A stretch of DNA of 64,000 nucleotides, taken from contig JAJDZE010000165.1 in NCBI GenBank assembly GCA_022824805.1, positions 1 through 64,000 on the forward strand, in the 5' to 3' direction. The DNA is from Acidimicrobiia bacterium (GTDB taxonomy: Bacteria; Actinomycetota; Acidimicrobiia; Acidimicrobiales; Poriferisodalaceae). The translations under genes and the position numbers were made by a program. Under the pieces are notes generated by a model. That model ran no database searches, was not told where the DNA came from, and saw only the letters and a list, made by a program, of their open reading frames with translations. Below, one piece after another: positions 18,129-26,994 of this stretch (positions are counted from its first letter, which is position 1; the number at the start of each line of letters is the position of its first letter).

Positions 18129-18820
18129 TGACCGGTGCTGCAGTTCGGGTCGCTCGCATCGACCCAGCGGCCCACCGGCCTGCCGGCCATCGCCAGCAGC
18201 CGTTGCAGGGGCGGGGTGGACAGGTCGACCCCGAGCACCCCCAGGCCCGGCCAGACCACCACGGCGGGGGCCGCGGCGAGTATGCGATCCACGAGGAGCT
18301 CGTCGAGGCCCGCGCCGGCACTGATGGCCTGCTGCAAGTCATATCCCAGGACTGTCAGTTCGGTGACGCGCGTCCACAAGAGGTCGCGCAGCCTGGGGCT
18401 GAATCCGGCGCCTGCATCCAGACTGGCTGCCATCGACAGCACCGTGCGGACGCTCTCGACGACGGGCTGGGTGGGATCGGGGCGATTCTGCGCACCGGTG
18501 CCGAAGCCCAGGCCGATGCCGCCTGCGGGCGTCGGGATCCGGACCGGCGGGGGCGCCGGCTGTCCGCCCATCTCGGCCGCAGCCGCGAGATTGCCGTTGA
18601 CTGCTCGCTCCAGCAGGTCGACCACGGTGTAGTCGCCGAGCGGCGGGGCCAGCCCCATGCCCATGTGCTCCCAGGCAGGCAGCCGCATCCGGGCGGCGAA
18701 ATCGGTGCACGCTCGGCGATGCAGCCGCAACAGCTCGCGGTCGGGCTGCATCGCGGCGGTCGCAGCGGGCGACGACGCGATCTCCTGGGCGGCCGTCGGG
18801 ACGTTGGTCATCTGGGCCAT
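18122..18820 (-). CDS. Uncharacterised protein, possibly DinB/mycothiol-isomerase-like
   Basis: This is a 232-residue soluble protein. The early part (LLRLHRRACTDFAARM, then GDYTVVDLLERAVNGN) resembles the N-terminal helices of the TIGR03086/MDMPI-type DinB proteins of actinobacteria, but the metal-binding histidines cannot be assigned with confidence. It has an Ala/Pro/Gly-rich middle and no signal peptide. It overlaps the gltX start by seven bases and is therefore likely translated from the same mRNA. The function is not known. Confidence 0.6.
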   Translation of the reverse strand: MAQMTNVPTAAQEIASSPAATAAMQPDRELLRLHRRACTDFAARMRLPAWEHMGMGLAPPLGDYTVVDLLERAVNGNLAAAAEMGGQPAPPPVRIPTPAGGIGLGFGTGAQNRPDPTQPVVESVRTVLSMAASLDAGAGFSPRLRDLLWTRVTELTVLGYDLQQAISAGAGLDELLVDRILAAAPAVVVWPGLGVLGVDLSTPPLQRLLAMAGRPVGRWVDASDPNCSTGQC

Positions 18821-18827
18821 GGGTTTC

Positions 18828-19349
18828 TCAGTCTCGCGTCAGCGACAGGGGATCTGCTTCGTACCGACGCCTGATCGCCGACGGGGCAAGGGAGAGCACT
18901 TCGGTCGGGACGCGGGCGACCAGCTCGCGCACATGCTTGTAATGGTGTGCCTCCGCAGCGCCCTCGAACAGCGGCATGCGGCGCGCCACCAGCTCCGAAG
19001 GCGGCTGCTGGTCGAGGAAGCCGAACGCCAGGTACCCCGCTTCGAGGTCCCACACCACCGGCGCACGTCCGAAGATCGACGCCCGCTTGAGCGCTACGGC
19101 CACGCAGCCCGCGTCGACGTCGTCACGATCCTCGTTCTCGGTGAGGTACACCCGGTCGTCGAAGAGATGGACCAGTCCGTAGGCGTAGCCCTGGTCGGGT
19201 CCCTGGTGTCCCCTCAGCGCACCTGTGGGCTGACCCCCGGCCAGATCGCCTGGACGTGCGGCCTTCCAGCGGCGAGGGGTGACCTCGGGCGAGGAGTATG
19301 AACGCACCACCGAGAGCGGTTCGACCCGGACGTGTCGTGGCGCAGCCAT
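18828..19349 (-). CDS. Conserved hypothetical protein
   Basis: The 173-residue protein starts at ATG 19349. I do not recognise the family. It has no signal peptide or membrane segment and contains a run suggesting a mixed alpha/beta fold (YAYGLVHLFDDRVYLTEN, then PVVWDLEAGYLAFGFLDQQ). It precedes the gltX-linked hypothetical gene by only seven bases on the same strand, so all three are probably one operon. A dispersed repeat copy lies between it and cimA. Confidence 0.55.
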   Translation of the reverse strand: MAAPRHVRVEPLSVVRSYSSPEVTPRRWKAARPGDLAGGQPTGALRGHQGPDQGYAYGLVHLFDDRVYLTENEDRDDVDAGCVAVALKRASIFGRAPVVWDLEAGYLAFGFLDQQPPSELVARRMPLFEGAAEAHHYKHVRELVARVPTEVLSLAPSAIRRRYEADPLSLTRD

Positions 19350-19363
19350 TGCCGCGCAGCCTA

Positions 19364-19448
19364 GAGCCTGAGCCCCGGGCCAGAGCGGCCCGTGAGCGCA
19401 GCGAACAAGAGCGGGAAGCGCCGGGCCAGAACGGCCCGTGAGCGCAGG
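19364..19448. repeat. Dispersed repeat family, copy B
   Basis: This copy lies between cimA and the hypothetical gene at 18828-19349. The conserved core is present here as GTGAGCGCAGCGAACAAGAG on the + strand. The block GGGCCAGAGCGGCCCGTGAGCGCAG is repeated at its right end with one changed base, so this copy carries a partial internal duplication. It is most similar to copy A. Confidence 0.8.
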
Positions 19449-19451
19449 CGG

Positions 19452-21137
19452 TTACTGGCTCTGGCTGTCGCTGAGGCGATGACGCATGAGCGCGTAGATG
19501 ACCGAATCGCGCAGTGCGAGCCACGACGACTCGATGATGTTCTCCGAGACGCCGATGGTGGTCCAGGTGGTCTCGCCGTCGGTGGAGTCGATGAGCACCC
19601 TGGTGACCGCCTCGGTGCCCCGGTCGGCATCGAGCACCCGGACCTTGTAGTCGGTCAGGCGAACTGCATCGAGCTCGGGGTAATCGTCGCGCACGGCTTG
19701 GCGGAACGCGTTGTCGAGCGCGTTCACCGGACCGTCGCCCTCGCCCACCGTCACCCGCCGGTCACCGTCGACGACGATGCGCAGCGTCGCCTCGGTGTCG
19801 AATTCGGCCTCCCGGCCGCGCTCCACCAGCACCTTGAACGATTCGACCTTGAAGAAGTCGAAGACCTGGCCGGCGGCACGGCGCAGCAGCATCTCCAGCG
19901 AGGCGTCGGCTACCTCGAAGTGATATCCGGCGTGCTCGAGCCGCTTCAGCTCATCGACCACGTCGGCCATGGCGGCCTTGTCGATCTCGATGCCGAGCTC
20001 GGCCGCCTTCAGCTCCACTGACGCACGTCCCGACAGGTCGCCGAGCAGGAAGCGCGTGCTGTTGCCGACTGCCGCCGGATCGACATGCTCGTAGCTGTCT
20101 GGACGGCGCGCGATGGCGCTGGTGTGCAGGCCCGCCTTGTGGGCAAACGCCGAGGCGCCCACATACGGCTGCTGGTTCTGAGGCGGCATATTCACCAACT
20201 CAGCCACGTGATGGGCCACCGAGGTGAACCGAGACAGGCACTCGCGCGGCACCGTCTCGATGCCCATCTTGAGCGTCAGGTTCGGCACCAGCACGGTGTT
20301 GTCGCAGTTGCCCGTGCGCTCCCCGTAGCCGTTGACGGTTCCCTGCACGTGCGTCGCGCCGGCGATGACACCCGCAACGGCATTCGCGACGGCGCAGCCA
20401 GTGTCGTTCTGAGTGTGCATACCGATCTGGACGCCTTCGAAGTGCGCGACCACGTCGCGCACGATCGTCTCCACCTCATGGGGCAGCGAGCCGCCGTTGG
20501 TGTCGCACAGCACCAGGCAGTCGGCGCCGTTGACCGCGGCTGCTTCGAGCACCGACAGCGCGAACTCCGGATTGCGCTTGTAGCCGTCGAAGAAATGCTC
20601 CGCGTCGAAGAAGACGCGCAGCCCTTCGCCCTTGAGGAACTCGACCGAGTCGCCGACCATCGCAACGCCTTCGCTGAGCGGCTGCCGGAGCGCCTCGGTG
20701 ACGTGGTAGTCCCACGACTTGCCCACGATGCACACGGTGGAGGTGCCGGCCGCAACGAGTGCCGCGAGGGTCTGGTCGTCGTCGACGCGGCCACGGGGCC
20801 GGCGTGTGGAGCCGAAGGCCACCAGCGTGGCGTGCTGGAACTGCAGTTCGGTAGCCGCCCGGGCGAAGAACGCTTCGTCCTTGGGGTTCGAACCGGGCCA
20901 GCCGCCTTCGATCCAACCGATGCCGAGCGCATCGAGCTGGCGGGCCACTTTGAGCTTGTCGTCGGGCGACACCGAGATGCCCTCGAACTGGACGCCGTCG
21001 CGCAGCGTCGTGTCGAAAATCTCGACTCGCTCGGGCCACGCGGGGTCACGCACCCCTTCGCGGATGAGCGGCGCCGATGACCCGGGTTCAGTGCCTGCGC
21101 CCGCTGGGTCGGAGGTGCTCATGCCTGTATTGCCCAT
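19452..21137 (-). CDS. cimA: (R)-citramalate synthase
   Basis: The 561-residue protein condenses pyruvate with acetyl-CoA to give citramalate, the threonine-independent entry to isoleucine. It has the DRE-TIM metallolyase signature FDTTLRDGVQFEGIS, the metal-site motif GMHTQNDTGCAVAN, and NGYGERTGNCDN typical of the isopropylmalate/citramalate synthase family. A C-terminal LeuA-type allosteric domain starts near residue 420. Overall it matches CimA-type rather than LeuA1-type sequences. The ATG at 21137 follows GAGGTG, seven bases after the leuB stop. Confidence 0.88.
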   Translation of the reverse strand: MGNTGMSTSDPAGAGTEPGSSAPLIREGVRDPAWPERVEIFDTTLRDGVQFEGISVSPDDKLKVARQLDALGIGWIEGGWPGSNPKDEAFFARAATELQFQHATLVAFGSTRRPRGRVDDDQTLAALVAAGTSTVCIVGKSWDYHVTEALRQPLSEGVAMVGDSVEFLKGEGLRVFFDAEHFFDGYKRNPEFALSVLEAAAVNGADCLVLCDTNGGSLPHEVETIVRDVVAHFEGVQIGMHTQNDTGCAVANAVAGVIAGATHVQGTVNGYGERTGNCDNTVLVPNLTLKMGIETVPRECLSRFTSVAHHVAELVNMPPQNQQPYVGASAFAHKAGLHTSAIARRPDSYEHVDPAAVGNSTRFLLGDLSGRASVELKAAELGIEIDKAAMADVVDELKRLEHAGYHFEVADASLEMLLRRAAGQVFDFFKVESFKVLVERGREAEFDTEATLRIVVDGDRRVTVGEGDGPVNALDNAFRQAVRDDYPELDAVRLTDYKVRVLDADRGTEAVTRVLIDSTDGETTWTTIGVSENIIESSWLALRDSVIYALMRHRLSDSQSQ

Positions 21138-21144
21138 GCTCGGA

Positions 21145-22143
21145 TCACCTCTGCTCGACGCCGGACAGGATCGCCTTGGCGATCTCGTCGGTGCCCACAT
21201 CGGGCACGGCGTCGTCGGCAATGACGGCTTCGCACGCTGCTCGCACGCGCTCAGCGCACTCGGCTTCCCCCAGGAACTCCAGCATGAGCACCGCCGACAG
21301 CACCGCAGCGGTGGGGTTGGCGAGGCCCTTGCCGGCGATGTCGGGTGCCGACCCGTGCACCGGCTCGAACAGGGACGGCCCCGTGCGGTCGGGGTTGAGG
21401 TTGGCTGAAGCGGCGAGCCCGATGCCGCCCGCCACGGCGCCGCCGAGGTCGGTGAGGATGTCGCCGAAGAGATTGTCGGTGACGATCACCTCGTAGCGAT
21501 GCGGATCGGTGACGAAGTGGATGCAGGCCGCGTCGACGTGGTTGTAGGCAGTCTCGACGTCGGGGTACTCCCCAGCCACCTCGTTGAACGTGCGCTCCCA
21601 CAAGTCGCCCGAGAACGTCAGCACGTTGGTCTTGTGGACCAGCGTCAGGTGACGGCGCTCGCGTGTGCGGGCCAGCTCGAAGCCGTACCGGATGGCGCGC
21701 TCGGCGCCCATGCGGGTATTGACCGAGCCTTGGGTGGCGATCTCGTGCGGCGTGCCCTTGCGCAGAAACCCGCCCTCGCCCGCATAGGTGCCTTCGGTGT
21801 TCTCGCGTATCACCGTGAAGCTGTGGCCGTCGGGCAGGGTGAACGGGCGCAGGTTCACGTACAGGTCCAGCTCGAAGCGGGCCTTCAGCAGCAGGCCGCG
21901 CTCGATGACGCCCGGGGGCACCTCGGGCGTGCCCACGGCGCCGAGCAGGATGGCGTCGAACGTGCGCAGCTCTTCGAGCGTCTCGTCGTCGAGCACGGTG
22001 CCGTCGCGCAGGTAGCGATGCCCGCCCAGTTCGAATTCGGTTGTCGAGATGCCGGCGCCGGCGGCTGCAATCACATCGAGTGCGACCGAGATCACCTCTG
22101 GTCCGATTCCGTCTCCGCCGACGACGGCGATGCGATGCGTCAC
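21145..22143 (-). CDS. leuB: 3-isopropylmalate dehydrogenase
   Basis: The 332-residue NAD-dependent enzyme oxidises 3-isopropylmalate (and erythro-methylmalate in the citramalate route). It has the N-terminal GGDGIGPEVI, the catalytic region VIRENTEGTYAG, the metal-binding VTDNLFGDILTDLG, and GSAPDIAGKGLANPTA. It begins at GTG 22143 after GAGGGGAT. It is operonic with cimA. A long repeat copy ends within 20 bases of its start, so the promoter must lie in or beyond that repeat. Confidence 0.93.
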   Translation of the reverse strand: MTHRIAVVGGDGIGPEVISVALDVIAAAGAGISTTEFELGGHRYLRDGTVLDDETLEELRTFDAILLGAVGTPEVPPGVIERGLLLKARFELDLYVNLRPFTLPDGHSFTVIRENTEGTYAGEGGFLRKGTPHEIATQGSVNTRMGAERAIRYGFELARTRERRHLTLVHKTNVLTFSGDLWERTFNEVAGEYPDVETAYNHVDAACIHFVTDPHRYEVIVTDNLFGDILTDLGGAVAGGIGLAASANLNPDRTGPSLFEPVHGSAPDIAGKGLANPTAAVLSAVLMLEFLGEAECAERVRAACEAVIADDAVPDVGTDEIAKAILSGVEQR

Positions 22144-22160
22144 TGTGATATCCCCTCGCT

Positions 22161-22286
22161 CGAGGCTGCGCCGATAGGTGATCCGTCTCGCTGTCGCACC
22201 TGTCGTTTCCCGCTCTTGTTCCTGATTCTCATGTGATTGGGCTCACGGGCCGCTCGGGCCACGGCTTCGCCTATCGGCTCAGCCTC
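22161..22286. repeat. Dispersed repeat family, copy C
   Basis: This is the long version of the repeat, about 125 bases, close to the leuB start. Similarity to copy E extends well beyond the core and includes TCGCACCTGTCGTTTCCCGC and weaker matches almost to the gene start. In the middle, six bases of the core (GCTGCG) are replaced by about 20 unrelated bases containing ATTCTCATGTGATTGG, an indel not seen in the other copies. Confidence 0.8.
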
Positions 22287-22322
22287 TTGCAGCACAGAGA
22301 GTGTGCCAACAGAAGCCCTCGG

Positions 22323-22328
22323 TAACCT
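22323..22328 (+). promoter_or_regulatory. Possible -10 element (TAACCT) of greA
   Basis: TAACCT fits TANNNT and ends seven bases before the GTG start of greA. There is no ribosome-binding sequence in this gap, so a leaderless transcript is the simplest reading. Inferred from spacing alone. Confidence 0.35.
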
Positions 22329-22334
22329 CGCGGG

Positions 22335-22814
22335 GTGCCCGAGATCCACCACATCTCAGCGGAGACCCGCGATCGGCTCCAGGCCGAGCTCACCGATCTG
22401 ACCGGGCGGGGCCGCATCGATATCGCAGCACAGATAGAGGCTGCGCGGCTGCTGGGAGACCTCTCGGAGAACGGCGACTACCACGCCGCCAAGGAAGAGC
22501 AGGGAAAGATGGAAGGCCGCATCATGCGGCTGAAGTCGATCCTGGAGAACTGCGCGATCGTTGCCGATGCGGAAGACAGATCGGGCGACAGCGCGGTGGC
22601 GCCGGGTCTCGTGGTGTCGATCCGCTTCCAGGGCGACGACGAGGTCGAGCAGTACCTGTTCGGCTCGATCGAGGAACGCCGGAGCGGCATCGAAGTGGTG
22701 TCGCCGGGCTCGCCGATGGGCCGGGCGCTCGAGGGCGCGCGGGCGGGCGAGACGGTCTCCTACGAGGCGAACGGCAACCAGCTCAGCATCGAAGTCGTCG
22801 CCGTCGAAGCCTGA
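22335..22814 (+). CDS. greA: Transcription elongation factor GreA
   Basis: The 159-residue GreA has the N-terminal coiled coil carrying the LSENGDYHAAKEEQGKMEGRI signature (residues about 46-66), whose acidic tip residues stimulate RNA polymerase transcript cleavage, followed by the FKBP-like C-terminal domain (SPGSPMGRALEGARAGE). It starts at GTG 22335. The gene is divergent from leuB and precedes leuC in the same direction by 62 bases. Confidence 0.92.
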   Translation: MPEIHHISAETRDRLQAELTDLTGRGRIDIAAQIEAARLLGDLSENGDYHAAKEEQGKMEGRIMRLKSILENCAIVADAEDRSGDSAVAPGLVVSIRFQGDDEVEQYLFGSIEERRSGIEVVSPGSPMGRALEGARAGETVSYEANGNQLSIEVVAVEA

Positions 22815-22876
22815 GCGCCGGGGCCCTGCTCACCGTTGCGTTGGAATGACGGGCCTGCAGGGTCCATAGTGAGGAT

Positions 22877-24298
22877 GTGACAAGTTCCGCCGCGACGGGT
22901 GCGCGCACCCTCAGCGAGAAGGTCTGGGACCGCCATGTCGTCCGCACCGGCGGCGGGCAGCCCGATCTGCTCTATATCGACCTGCACCTCATCCACGAGG
23001 TGACTTCCCCGCAGGCCTTCGACGGCCTGCGCCTGTCGGGGCGCACCGTGCGCCGCCCCGACCTGACCGTGGCCACCGAGGACCACAACGTCCCCACCGC
23101 CGATCTGCACCTGCCCATCGCCGACCCGATCTCGGCCAAGCAGGTGGAGGTGCTGCGGGCGAACTGCGACGAGTTCGACATCACGCTGTACCCGATGGGC
23201 GATCCGGGCCAGGGCATCGTGCACGTCATCGGCCCCGAGCAGGGCCTCACGCTGCCCGGCATGACCGTGGTCTGCGGAGACAGCCACACCTCGACGCACG
23301 GCGCATTCGGCGCGCTGGCCTTCGGCATCGGCACCTCGGAGGTGGAGCACGTGCTGGCGAGCCAGACGCTTCCGCAGGCACGGCCCTCCACCATGGAAGT
23401 CCGCGTCGACGGCGATGCGCCTGCGGGCGTGACCGCCAAGGACATCGTGCTGGCGATCATCGGACGCATCGGCACCGGCGGCGGCATCGGCCACATCATC
23501 GAGTACCGCGGCTCGGCCATCGAGGCGCTGTCGATGGAAGGGCGGATGACCGTCTGCAACATGTCCATCGAGGCGGGCGCCAAGGCGGGCATGGTGGCGC
23601 CCGACGAGACCACCTTCGACTACCTGGCAGGCCGCGCCCACGCCCCGGCCGGCGCCGAGTGGGAGGCCGCAGTAGCCGACTGGCGCTCGCTGGTCACCGA
23701 CGAGGGGGCGGCGTTCGACCGCTCGGTGACCATCGACGGCGCCTCGCTGCGCCCGCACGTCACATGGGGCACCAACCCCGCGCACGTCATTCCCATCGAC
23801 GGCGCCGTGCCGGGCCCGAGCGACTTCGACGACCCGGTCGAGGCGACGACCGCCCAGCGGGCGCTGGACTACATGGGGCTCGCGGCGGGCACCCGGTTGT
23901 CTGACGTGCCGGTCGACACGGTGTTCATCGGCAGCTGCACGAACTCTCGGATCGAGGATCTGCGGGCTGCGGCGGCGGTGGCCCGTGGCCGCACGGTGGC
24001 GGACGGCGTCCGCACGCTGGTGGTGCCCGGCTCGTTCGCCGTCAAAGCACAGGCCGAGGCCGAGGGGCTCGATGCGGTCTTCGTCGAGGCCGGGTTCGAC
24101 TGGCGGGAGCCCGGCTGCTCGATGTGCCTGGCGATGAACCCCGACAAGCTCTCGCCCGGTGAGCGCTCGGCGTCTACGTCGAATCGAAATTTCGAGGGCC
24201 GGCAGGGACGCGGCGGTCGCACGCACTTGTGCTCGCCGGAGGTGGCCGCGGCAACAGCCATCGCGGGTCGCTTCGTCACACCCGACGACCTGGGCTGA
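22877..24298 (+). CDS. leuC: 3-isopropylmalate dehydratase large subunit
   Basis: The 473-residue aconitase-family subunit isomerises isopropylmalate and, in the citramalate pathway, citramalate. It has [20 protein letters not shown], the first iron-sulfur cysteine in [11 protein letters not shown], and the other two in [14 protein letters not shown] 22877 is preceded by GAGGAT. It is followed 19 bases later by leuD, with which it forms the active heterodimer. Confidence 0.95.
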   Translation: MTSSAATGARTLSEKVWDRHVVRTGGGQPDLLYIDLHLIHEVTSPQAFDGLRLSGRTVRRPDLTVATEDHNVPTADLHLPIADPISAKQVEVLRANCDEFDITLYPMGDPGQGIVHVIGPEQGLTLPGMTVVCGDSHTSTHGAFGALAFGIGTSEVEHVLASQTLPQARPSTMEVRVDGDAPAGVTAKDIVLAIIGRIGTGGGIGHIIEYRGSAIEALSMEGRMTVCNMSIEAGAKAGMVAPDETTFDYLAGRAHAPAGAEWEAAVADWRSLVTDEGAAFDRSVTIDGASLRPHVTWGTNPAHVIPIDGAVPGPSDFDDPVEATTAQRALDYMGLAAGTRLSDVPVDTVFIGSCTNSRIEDLRAAAAVARGRTVADGVRTLVVPGSFAVKAQAEAEGLDAVFVEAGFDWREPGCSMCLAMNPDKLSPGERSASTSNRNFEGRQGRGGRTHLCSPEVAAATAIAGRFVTPDDLG

Positions 24299-24317
24299 TC
24301 CAGAGAGGAAGAAGCCG

Positions 24318-24908
24318 ATGGAACCAGTGCGAGTCCATGAGGGGCGGGCAGTGCCCCTCGACCGCTCCGACGTGGACACCGACCAGATCATCCCCAGCGA
24401 CTGGCTGAAGCGCGTCGAGCGCACCGGCTTCGGCAAAGGGCTGTTCAGCGAGTGGCGCGACGAGCGCGACTTCGTGCTGAACGACGAGCGCTTTGCGGGC
24501 GCCACGGTGCTGGTCGCCGGGTCGAACTTCGGCACGGGGTCGTCGCGCGAGCACGCCGTGTGGGCACTGATGGACTACGGCTTCGTGGCGGTGGTGTCGC
24601 CCCGCTTCGGCGACATCTTCCGCAACAACTCCACCAAGAACGGGCTGGTGCCGGTGCAGGTGTCCGAAGAGGCCGCAGCCCGGCTGCGGGCCGCCGTGGC
24701 CGCCGACCCCGACCTGGTGGTGACGGTCGACGTCGAGCGGCGCCTGCTCAGCGCACCCGCTGCGGGCATCGAGGAACCGTTCCCGATGGACGATGCGACA
24801 CAGGAGCGCTTCCTCGAGGGTCTCGACGACATCGGCATAACGCTGCGCAGCGCATCGGAGATCGACAGCTACGAGCAGTCCCGGCCTGGGTGGCTGCCCA
24901 CGGCCTAG
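24318..24908 (+). CDS. leuD: 3-isopropylmalate dehydratase small subunit
   Basis: The 196-residue small subunit starts at ATG 24318 after AGAGGAAGAAG; the open frame extends upstream into leuC, but that part is not LeuD-like. It has DVDTDQIIPSDWLKR near the N-terminus and the substrate loop GSNFGTGSSREHAVWAL. It provides substrate specificity to LeuC and completes the leuBCD set in this region. Confidence 0.95.
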   Translation: MEPVRVHEGRAVPLDRSDVDTDQIIPSDWLKRVERTGFGKGLFSEWRDERDFVLNDERFAGATVLVAGSNFGTGSSREHAVWALMDYGFVAVVSPRFGDIFRNNSTKNGLVPVQVSEEAAARLRAAVAADPDLVVTVDVERRLLSAPAAGIEEPFPMDDATQERFLEGLDDIGITLRSASEIDSYEQSRPGWLPTA

Positions 24909-24938
24909 CCCGGGTTGCAGTCCGACAAGGATGCAGCC

Positions 24939-25703
24939 TTAGAAATCGGCGAAGAAGCGCAGCATCCAGCCGGCGACGAGTTCCTGGTTGCACGGTGCTG
25001 CCAGGCTGGCCTTGGCTTCGGCGACGGCATCGGCGCCCAGCAGCTCAGTGCGGCTCTCATACAGCGGGCCCACGAACTCGGGCTGGAATTCGGGGTGGCC
25101 CTGCAGCCCGACGAGGTGCTCCCCCACCGCCAGCATCGCGATCGGGCACCGATCGGCGCCCGCCAGCACCACCCCACCCGGGGGCAGCCTCAGCACTTGG
25201 TCCTGGTGGCTGTGAATGAGCCGGAGCTCATCGGCGGGCGGGTCCATCCACGGGCGGCGCTCATGGATCTTCCAGACGTTGGCGCCCACCGTCCAGCCGT
25301 GCGAAGCCCGCTGCACCGTGCCGCCCAGCGCGTGGGCGATCATCTGGTGCCCGAAGCAGACACCGAACATCTTGCGGCCCTCGGCGTGCAGCTGCCGCAC
25401 GAAATCGGCGAACCGGCTGATCCACGGCACATCGTCGTAGACCGAGGCGCGGGTTCCCGTGGTCATCCAGCCGTCGTAGGCGTCGAGGTCGTCAGGCCAT
25501 TCGTCATCGGGGAGGCTGAACGTGTCCATCTGCACGCTGGGATCGACCCGCGCGATCACGTCGGCGAACATGTCCGAATAGGTGCCGCATATCGATCTCA
25601 GCTCGGGGACCGGATCGTCGCAGCGAAGCAGGCCCAAGCGCAGCGGACGGCGCTCGCCTGACGCGCCGGTGTCCCGTCTTTCTCGTGGCGGGCTGTCTGG
25701 CAT
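24939..25703 (-). CDS. Class I glutamine amidotransferase-like protein
   Basis: The 254-residue stand-alone class I amidotransferase domain has nucleophile Cys in MFGVCFGHQMIAHALGG and catalytic His in GLQGHPEF, with a Glu-x-x position occupied downstream. It resembles GMP-synthase-like amidotransferases of unknown acceptor. The chosen start, ATG 25703, lies eight bases after the stop of the monooxygenase gene; the open frame extends further upstream inside that gene. The shared operon suggests a linked role in nitrogen or sulfur compound use (inference). Confidence 0.85.
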   Translation of the reverse strand: MPDSPPRERRDTGASGERRPLRLGLLRCDDPVPELRSICGTYSDMFADVIARVDPSVQMDTFSLPDDEWPDDLDAYDGWMTTGTRASVYDDVPWISRFADFVRQLHAEGRKMFGVCFGHQMIAHALGGTVQRASHGWTVGANVWKIHERRPWMDPPADELRLIHSHQDQVLRLPPGGVVLAGADRCPIAMLAVGEHLVGLQGHPEFQPEFVGPLYESRTELLGADAVAEAKASLAAPCNQELVAGWMLRFFADF

Positions 25704-25710
25704 CTGCAGC

Positions 25711-26823
25711 TCAGCGGAACGACGAGACCAGGGCGCTCTCGGCACCGTGCGCGAGCGGTTCGAGCAGACCGCGTTCACGCAGGATCGGCATGACGCCCTC
25801 GCCGAACCAGTACGCCTCTTCGAGGTGCGGGTAGCCCGACAGGATGAACTCGTCGAAGCCCAGCGCGTGGTACTCGGCAATGCGATCCGCCACCTCGCTG
25901 TAGCTGCCGACCAGCGCAGTCCCGGCGCCGCCGCGGACGAGTCCGATGCCCGACCACACATTGGGGTGGATCTCGAGCCGGCCAGTGCCCTCGGCGTGCA
26001 GCTGGGCCATGCGGCGCTGGCCTTCCGACATCGTCGTGGCGAAGTCGGCCTGGGCAGCGGCGATGGCCTCGGGGCTCATGTGCGCCAGCATGTCGTCGGC
26101 CACGGCCCAGGCGTCGGCCGCGTCGGGCCGGGTGATGACGTGGAAGCGGATGCCGAAGCGCAGCGTGCGATCTTGGTCAGCGGCTCGCGCACGCATGCGG
26201 TCGAGCCGTTCGGTCACCATGTCGGGAGGCTCGCCCCACGCTAGGTAGACGTCGACGTGCTGGGCCGCGATCTGCTCTGCCGCGGGCGATGCCCCGCCGA
26301 AGTAGATCGCCGGGAGCGGATCGGGCGCCTCGCGGGTGGTGGCGGCGGCGACCTTGTAGAAGTCGCCCTCGAAATCGAACGGCTCGCCCGACCACGCCTC
26401 TCGCACGATGCGCAGGAACTCGCCGGTGCGGGCATAGCGGGTGTCTTTGTCGAGCCAGTCGCCGAAGCGGTTCAGCTCGCGGGGCTCGGCCCCGGTGACG
26501 ATGTTGATGAGCAGCCGACCGCCCGACAGCCGCTGGTAGGTCGAGGCCATCTGTGCAGCCAGCGTGGGCGACAGGAAGCCCGGCCGGAATGCGACGAGGA
26601 ACTTGAGGCGCTTGGTCAGCGGGGCCAGCGCAATGGTGGAGAGCCACGCGTCCTCGCACATCGTGCCGCACGGGGTGAGCATTCCCTCGTAGCCGAGCTG
26701 ATCGCACGCAGTCGCAATCTGGGCGAGATAGTCCATCGACGGCGCCCGCCAGTGCGCGCCCGGCTCGTCGGGCAGCACATCGCGAGAGTCGCCGCCCGTT
26801 GGCAGGAACCAGTGGACCTTCAT
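25711..26823 (-). CDS. ssuD: LLM-class flavin-dependent monooxygenase, SsuD-like
   Basis: The 370-residue bacterial luciferase-fold protein closely follows alkanesulfonate monooxygenase. It has HWFLPTGGDSRD at the N-terminus, PCGTMCEDAWLSTIALA, RPGFLSPTLAAQMASTYQRL, INIVTGAEPRELNRFGDWLD, and LSGYPHLEEAYWFGEGV at the C-terminus. SsuD uses FMNH2 and oxygen to release sulfite from alkanesulfonates; the partner reductase SsuE and an Ssu transporter are not seen here. It starts at ATG 26823 after AAGGTGG and diverges from the dpp-type operon. Confidence 0.88.
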   Translation of the reverse strand: MKVHWFLPTGGDSRDVLPDEPGAHWRAPSMDYLAQIATACDQLGYEGMLTPCGTMCEDAWLSTIALAPLTKRLKFLVAFRPGFLSPTLAAQMASTYQRLSGGRLLINIVTGAEPRELNRFGDWLDKDTRYARTGEFLRIVREAWSGEPFDFEGDFYKVAAATTREAPDPLPAIYFGGASPAAEQIAAQHVDVYLAWGEPPDMVTERLDRMRARAADQDRTLRFGIRFHVITRPDAADAWAVADDMLAHMSPEAIAAAQADFATTMSEGQRRMAQLHAEGTGRLEIHPNVWSGIGLVRGGAGTALVGSYSEVADRIAEYHALGFDEFILSGYPHLEEAYWFGEGVMPILRERGLLEPLAHGAESALVSSFR

Positions 26824-26994
26824 CGGCCGACCACCTTGCTGAGGTCACAATGCAGCAAACCAAGGACTGCGTCCGCCATTGTCGATGACGACGACATCGT
26901 GGGTTACGGTAGCGCAGGGTCCGATGGGGCCTTGCCAACAATCGCACCCGTCGCCGACTGACAGGTGGGTGCCTCCGGAGAGGGAGATGACCTC

